Positions 60,558 through 64,000 of a stretch of 64,000 bases of DNA are shown in pieces. Made by a program: the position numbers and the translations under genes. The stretch's first letter is position 1. Every line of letters starts with the position of its first letter. The notes beneath the pieces are model-generated. The model had not been told where the DNA came from. It made no database searches and saw only the letters and a program-made list of their open reading frames with translations. This DNA comes from Salisaeta longa DSM 21114. GTDB lineage: Bacteria; Bacteroidota; Rhodothermia; Rhodothermales; Salinibacteraceae. The stretch spans positions 2,457,001-2,521,000 of the forward strand of contig NZ_ATTH01000001.1 of assembly GCF_000419585.1 (NCBI RefSeq), written 5' to 3'.

Positions 60558-60755
60558 ATGAAGACGCTTACCATTAACCTTTCAGACGAGACGGCCGATC
60601 GGCTTGAGACTCTCGCCCGGCGGCTGGGCGTTTCGGTCGAGGACCTTGTGCGAAGCAGCGTCGAGGAGCAGTTCAAAAGCCTGGACGACGACTTCGAACA
60701 GGCGGCTCAACACGTCTTGGCGAAGAATGCCGAACTGTACCGCCGCTTGGCCTGA
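60558..60755 (+). CDS. RHH-type antitoxin of a Doc toxin
   Basis: A 65-aa protein with a ribbon-helix-helix fold pattern: MKTLTINLSDETADRLETLA for the strand and first helix, then GVSVEDLVRSSVEEQF. The C-terminal helix (EQAAQHVLAKNAELYRRLA) would bind and block the toxin. It ends by overlapping the doc gene by one base (TGATG), which shows coupling. It carries autoregulatory DNA binding in such systems. Confidence 0.85.
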   Translation: MKTLTINLSDETADRLETLARRLGVSVEDLVRSSVEEQFKSLDDDFEQAAQHVLAKNAELYRRLA

Positions 60756-61141
60756 TGCGGTATCTGACGGTCGAAGAAGTCCTGGGGCTGCATGTACGTC
60801 TTCTTGAGCAGTCTGGCGGGAGCGAAGGACTCCGTGATCGAGGCGCGTTGGCCTCCGCCGTCGAGCAGCCCCGCATGACCTTCGGCGGCGAGGACCTGTA
60901 TCCGACGGTTGCCGAGAAGGCCGCCGTCTTGGGCTTTTCGCTTGCTAAGAACCATGCGTTTGTCGACGGAAACAAGCGAGTGGCGCACGCGGCCATGGAG
61001 GTGTTTCTGGTGCTCAACGGTTACGAGATTGAGGCTCCAGTGGACGAGCAGGAGCGGACTCTCCTATCGCTGGCTGCCGGTGAGATCGAACGAGACGCAT
61101 TTGCCAATTGGGTCAAGGTGCATCTCACCGAGCGCTCCTAA
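60755..61141 (+). CDS. doc: Doc-family toxin (death-on-curing, Fic fold)
   Basis: A 128-aa Fic-fold kinase of the Doc type, which in P1 phosphorylates EF-Tu and halts translation. The catalytic motif is NHAFVDGNKRVAHAA, with the Doc signature start YLTVEEVLGLHVRLLEQSGG and ALASAVEQPRMTFGG. All key residues (His, Phe, Asp, Asn, Lys, Arg) are present, so the toxin looks active. It is followed after 15 bases by attC-like site b, so the pair behaves as an integron cassette. Confidence 0.93.
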   Translation: MRYLTVEEVLGLHVRLLEQSGGSEGLRDRGALASAVEQPRMTFGGEDLYPTVAEKAAVLGFSLAKNHAFVDGNKRVAHAAMEVFLVLNGYEIEAPVDEQERTLLSLAAGEIERDAFANWVKVHLTERS

Positions 61142-61156
61142 ACCAACTGGAAGGCC

Positions 61157-61275
61157 ATATAACCCCACGCTGCAGGCGTCGAACTTGGCGGGCCGCTTGC
61201 CACCTTCAAACGCTGGCGCTTCTTGTGCCCTCACCGTATGTTGGAGGGGTTCGCGCCTGAGCTTCATCGTTATAC
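61157..61275 (+). other. attC-like site b
   Basis: ATATAAC (61157-61163) and GTTATAC (61269-61275) form the outer R pair. After an unpaired spacer, GCTGCAGGCG near the 5' end pairs with CGCCTGAGC near the 3' end, leaving one unpaired G, the extrahelical base characteristic of attC. It starts 16 bases after the doc stop. Confidence 0.7.
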
Positions 61276-61302
61276 CGCCGTCATGGATTGCAACTCTCTT
61301 CC

Positions 61303-61541
61303 ATGTTCATAATCGAGGACGAAATTCACGCTGAAACGCAGGAGGGCGAGTATGCCACCTTCGAGGAGGCCGCTGCCGGGCTCCAGCGGCATGAGGTCGA
61401 GATCAAAGGAGTCAGGATCCCATCATCAGCCGGTCACATCCGGCTCAGAATAAGGAAGCCACGGGTCGGCCACAAGACCAGGTTGACGTGGCCTGGTTAC
61501 GAGATGAGAGCAACGATGGTGGGCACAACAAGGCGCTGTAG
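61303..61541 (+). pseudogene. Frameshifted small cassette gene
   Basis: The frame from ATG 61303 begins like a real small protein (MFIIEDEIHAETQEGEYATFEEAAAG) but then turns Arg-rich and non-typical. Two bases out of phase, from about 61452, KEATGRPQDQVDVAWLRDES runs to a TAG at 61539-61541; a KxxGRPQDxxD ending is found in nucleotidyltransferase-like antitoxins. I read this as one small gene, or two pieces, broken by a frameshift. Identity is weak. Confidence 0.45.
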
Positions 61542-61656
61542 CGGAACCAGAGCTGGTCGGCGTTTTCATGATCGTTATTGCTACCGCCACAAGTTGTCCT
61601 GAACTTGAGACACGGTGGCCGCAGGGCCTGGGCCGGTGAGCGCCAAGCCGTTATGT
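61523..61656 (+). other. attC-like site c
   Basis: GCACAAC (61523-61529) and GTTATGT (61650-61656) form an imperfect outer pair. GCGCTG near the 5' end and AGCGC near the 3' end form the inner pair with one unpaired G. It overlaps the end of the frameshifted gene. Less certain than b and d. Confidence 0.5.
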
Positions 61657-61730
61657 AGCGCGCTGCAACTGCCGTCGTCTTTTCCGGTCTAATATGCGAG
61701 TTTGCTGCCTCATCTGATCGTTCTACGGCC

Positions 61731-61994
61731 ATGGCTACCAAGACGCTTGACGAGCGCATCGTGAAAACGCCCGGCGTGTGCGGCGGAAAGCCGCGCGTCG
61801 ACGGTCGCCGCATCACCGTACAGAACGTTGTCATCTGGCATGACCGCCTCGGATGGAGCGCCGATGAGATCGCCAGCGAGTACGACCTCGAACTAGCCGA
61901 CATTTATGCCGCCTTGGCCTACTATTTCGCCCACCAGAGCGCGTTAGACGAAGCAATCGCCCAAGGAGACGCCTTCGTCCGGGAGATGCGCTAA
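61731..61994 (+). CDS. DUF433 antitoxin
   Basis: An 87-aa protein matching DUF433: RIVKTPGVCGGKPRVDGRRITVQNVV, then a helix-turn-helix-like WSADEIASEYDLELADIYAALAYYFAH. In many genomes it pairs with a PIN-like DUF5615 toxin, as here, where the broken toxin follows after 41 bases. Likely a DNA-binding antitoxin. ATG 61731 starts the family domain at residue 8. Confidence 0.88.
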   Translation: MATKTLDERIVKTPGVCGGKPRVDGRRITVQNVVIWHDRLGWSADEIASEYDLELADIYAALAYYFAHQSALDEAIAQGDAFVREMR

Positions 61995-62035
61995 AAGACG
62001 CCGTCGCTGCTCAAAAGGAAGCTGCGAGGCGGGGC

Positions 62036-62362
62036 GTGAGCGAGGTCGTCCGGTTCTACTTCGATGAGCACGTCGGATATGCCATCCCGAAGGGGGGCGC
62101 CGTGGCGTCGATGTCCTGACGCTGGCCGAGACCGGCATGCTCGGGGAGTGATGACGAGCACATGTCATTTGCACGAGACGAGAGGCGGGTCGTCATCACC
62201 CATGACGACGACTTTCTTCGGCTGTCCGCTGAAGGGATCGAGCACGCCGGTATCGTGTACGCGCCGCAAGGACGTACGGTCGGAGCCATGGTACAAGGAC
62301 TCACGCTCGTTGCTCAGGTCTTAACACCCGAGGAGATGCGCGGGCACATCGAGTTCATTTGA
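62036..62362 (+). pseudogene. DUF5615 PIN-like toxin, broken by two frameshifts
   Basis: GTG at 62036 starts SEVVRFYFDEHVGYAIP, the N-terminal family motif, then the frame is lost near 62096 and resumes one phase over as RRGVDVLTLAETGMLG. It is lost again near 62150 and resumes as SDDEHMSFARDERRVVITHDDDFLRL through HAGIVYAPQG to the normal stop at 62362. The acidic catalytic positions are therefore split between frames. The antitoxin is intact, so loss of the toxin would be harmless. A sequencing error is the alternative. Confidence 0.8.
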
Positions 62363-62380
62363 CGTTGGCCGTAAAGCACT

Positions 62381-62495
62381 ACATAACCCCGCGCTGCTGC
62401 CGACGACGGGCGGCGGCTAATTTCCGGCGGTAGCGTTTCAGCTGCTGGCTCTGTACCTTTTCGCTAACCGTCGTGGCAGAGTTTCACCGTTATAC
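62381..62495 (+). other. attC-like site d
   Basis: ACATAAC (62381-62387) and GTTATAC (62489-62495) are the outer pair. Inside, CTGCCGACGACGG near the 5' end pairs with CCGTCGTGGCAG near the 3' end, leaving one unpaired base. It begins 19 bases after the toxin gene stop. The best-formed of the five sites with site b. Confidence 0.7.
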
Positions 62496-62549
62496 CGCTT
62501 GCAGAATCCAATCAATAATCAGTAGAAGCGAAAGTGGAAGAGACTAAAC

Positions 62550-63029
62550 ATGCCTGAGAATAAATGGCTGCGAGGCATTCTTAGCGGTGCAATCGCATTT
62601 GTCGTCGCCAACGTGATAAGCAATATTCTGTTTTTCCATCTTTTCTCGGGTGTGCTTTTCGATCCAGCGTTTCAGAGCGAAAAGGTGATTGCAGTACTGT
62701 TTGAGATGGAGCCGCTTCCGCTCATGTTCTCAAACGGACTCCTCTACCTTGCGATTGCGGCAGGCATCGGCATGATTCACGGGCTTGTGTTCGTATACAT
62801 TGAGCCCGTCCTCCCGCGCGGCAAGGTCGTCAGGCGTGGCGTTGCTTTTGCAGCCATACTTTGGGGATTGATGGCCCTCTACTTTGAGTTCCACGTGCCC
62901 TTCAACATGTTCGGGGAGCCCGTTCTGCTCGTCATGTTAGAGCTTTTGCTGTGGGTAATCGTTCTGCTGACCGAAGGCATCTTGCTATCGCTACTTTTCG
63001 GAAAACGACGCTCTACTGACGGCGCATGA
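62550..63029 (+). CDS. Membrane protein, 159 aa
   Basis: Four predicted spans (about residues 8-30, 55-82, 96-112 and 125-148). The Gly/His stretch AAGIGMIHGLVFVYIE is the most distinctive part. I do not recognise a family. It is the first gene of the last complete cassette, in the same orientation as the others. Confidence 0.7.
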   Translation: MPENKWLRGILSGAIAFVVANVISNILFFHLFSGVLFDPAFQSEKVIAVLFEMEPLPLMFSNGLLYLAIAAGIGMIHGLVFVYIEPVLPRGKVVRRGVAFAAILWGLMALYFEFHVPFNMFGEPVLLVMLELLLWVIVLLTEGILLSLLFGKRRSTDGA

Positions 63030-63032
63030 GGC

Positions 63033-63058
63033 CAACGGCCATGCCGTTGCATGCAACG
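63033..63058. repeat. Overlapping palindromes between the two membrane genes
   Basis: CAACGGC (63033-63039) and GCCGTTG (63043-63049) form a hairpin with a CAT loop, and CGTTGCATGCAACG (63045-63058) is a perfect 14-base palindrome sharing its bases. They could be a terminator or operator; no attC ends are present here. Confidence 0.5.
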
Positions 63059-63126
63059 AACTACCGGAACAAGCATGAACACAAGGTGGCAGCATTCCAC
63101 AGTATGGAGCCCATTCGCAGAAGCGC

Positions 63127-63516
63127 ATGAAGTATACTTCTGAACTACTCACATTGTACGCCGGAACGCTGGTACTCATTGGCGTCGCCCTGCTCTTCAT
63201 GCCCGAAGGGTTTAGCATGGCTATGAATTACGAAGAGACCGCCGCACACGCTCTTTTCGCCCAGCTTTTGGGAGCGGCTTTCATTGGCTTCGCTGCCTCA
63301 AACTGGATCGTACGGCATGCCCCCGTTGGCGGTATCTACGGTCGAGCCGTCGTCCTTGGCAATCAGGCCTTTTCCCTTGTTGGGGCACTTGCCTTAATTG
63401 GTGGCTTTCCGGCAAGGCCAGGACCTGCGGTTTGGGTTCTCCTCGTTGTTTTCGCTGGTGGGGCCGTTCTTCATGGCATGCTGCTTTTACGCGGCCCCCA
63501 ACTCAGCGGATCATGA
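63127..63516 (+). CDS. Membrane protein, 129 aa
   Basis: Four predicted spans (about residues 7-26, 42-60, 74-96 and 102-124). YAGTLVLIGVALLFMPEGF and LLGAAFIGFAASNWIVRHAP resemble small DUF-type membrane proteins of cassette arrays, but I cannot name a family. It shares a cassette with the upstream membrane gene and is followed after 17 bases by attC-like site e. Confidence 0.7.
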   Translation: MKYTSELLTLYAGTLVLIGVALLFMPEGFSMAMNYEETAAHALFAQLLGAAFIGFAASNWIVRHAPVGGIYGRAVVLGNQAFSLVGALALIGGFPARPGPAVWVLLVVFAGGAVLHGMLLLRGPQLSGS

Positions 63517-63533
63517 GAGGAACTTCAGAAGCG

Positions 63534-63663
63534 TCATAACCCAGCGTTGCATCTGGCGGTGGGGTTGGCAGCTTTCCTTGCTGCCATGCGTTTATCAAAG
63601 CGTTTCGGTACATTTCAGAAGCGATGCTAGCGAGCCCGGCCCAAGTGAATGCGACCGTTAGGC
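63534..63663 (+). other. attC-like site e
   Basis: TCATAAC (63534-63540) opens the site and GTTAGGC (63657-63663), a perfect match to the attC consensus GTTRRRY, closes it. The central hairpin TGGCAGC/GCTGCCA is visible. The inner stem is less regular than in sites b and d. It begins 18 bases after the gene stop. Confidence 0.55.
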
Positions 63664-63897
63664 CGCATCGCTCTTGAATCTTTCTCAACGGAGCAAGTGA
63701 ACGCCATACCGGTGTGCACCGCTCATTTCATCCTTGTGCGGCGTTCGAGGCTTCAGGTGAAGCCTCCTCCGTGGGCGGTCGCATCCTCAGGGTCAAAGAA
63801 AAGTCACATGGTATGTTGCTTGGGGGCTCTGTCGTACGTATCGTGTAACCGTCCAGCTGTTGACATTCGGTGAGACAGCTGATCGGCTCCTGCAGTG
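63664..63897. other. Gene-poor start of a further cassette
   Basis: No convincing gene is seen. Two opposing frames here lack coding character. A TTGACA box at 63860-63865 lies 32 bases before the next start and might be part of a promoter. Confidence 0.35.
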
Positions 63898-64000
63898 ATG
63901 TCCAATGGTTCAGCGAACAAAGCGTCGATAGAACGTATGTCCAGCCCACACGACAATTCTAAAGAACGCATTGCGCAGGTGATCGCTGCGTACAAGCGCG
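63898..64000 (+). CDS. Start of an unidentified gene, cut by the window end
   Basis: ATG at 63898 (or 63937, giving MSSPHDNSKERIAQVIAAYKR) opens a frame that runs off the right edge. Only 34 codons are visible, too few to identify. The helical charged segment is compatible with a real protein start. Confidence 0.4.
   Translation, partial: MSNGSANKASIERMSSPHDNSKERIAQVIAAYKR

Noticed and set aside
63649-63949. Two opposing ~74-aa frames near the right end
   Set aside because: Neither has a plausible start context, domain or codon bias; the region is the leading part of a cassette.
1-64000. CRISPR arrays, tRNA and rRNA genes
   Set aside because: No regularly spaced repeats with unique spacers, no cloverleaf with a GTTCRANNC arm and no rRNA motif were seen on either strand by eye.

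Overview
The window looks like chromosomal DNA of a halophilic or related aerobic member of the Rhodothermota (Salinibacter-like Bacteroidota). This is inferred from the high GC content, acidic small proteins, weak Shine-Dalgarno sites, a TonB-dependent receptor with a carboxypeptidase-type N-terminal domain, a BshB1-type bacillithiol deacetylase, many lipoproteins and an exported TPR-CHAT protein. No rRNA, tRNA or CRISPR array was recognised.

Layout. 1-0.8 kb: 3' end of lipB and a small acidic protein. 0.9-3 kb (minus): type II sulfide:quinone reductase with small membrane proteins. 3.5-9.5 kb (plus): a cbb3 cytochrome oxidase operon (unknown small protein, CcoS, CcoN, CcoO, mono-heme CcoP, CcoI). 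9.4-18.5 kb: a metal-responsive two-component pair divergent from a CusCBA-like efflux operon with a His-rich lipoprotein. 24.7-27.0 kb: a CopA-like ATPase. Copper supply to the oxidase and copper export therefore sit side by side.

18.5-24.6 kb is an accessory island on the minus strand. It holds a lipoprotein whose C-terminus resembles a PD-(D/E)XK nuclease toxin, a 193-aa putative partner, two orphan C-terminal cassettes with JAB/JAMM-like HTHP motifs that carry copies of the parent's linker, and five members (one only a fragment) of an unrecognised family of secreted ~140-aa proteins placed after the cassettes. The layout is that of a polymorphic toxin with displaced cassettes and candidate periplasmic immunity proteins. 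Its left edge carries a remnant of a second CopA-type ATPase.

27-59.8 kb is mostly housekeeping: fabD, fabH, bshB1, murQ, a CHAT protein, tmk, a TPR protein, a DUF368 protein, lipoproteins, mfd, a lytic transglycosylase, recF, an M48 protease, a TonB-dependent receptor, a GH13 amylase, xseB and two SDRs. The mfd/SDR gap holds two near-consensus ParB-binding parS sites inside a dense CTAG cluster, which suggests an origin-proximal position.

60.3-63.7 kb looks like an integron cassette array without a visible integrase: five attC-like sites, each with ATAAC/GTTAT-type ends and most with a bulged inner stem. Three of them start 16-19 bases after a gene stop. The cassettes carry an RHH/Doc toxin-antitoxin pair, a frameshifted gene, a DUF433 antitoxin with a broken DUF5615 toxin, and two small membrane proteins.
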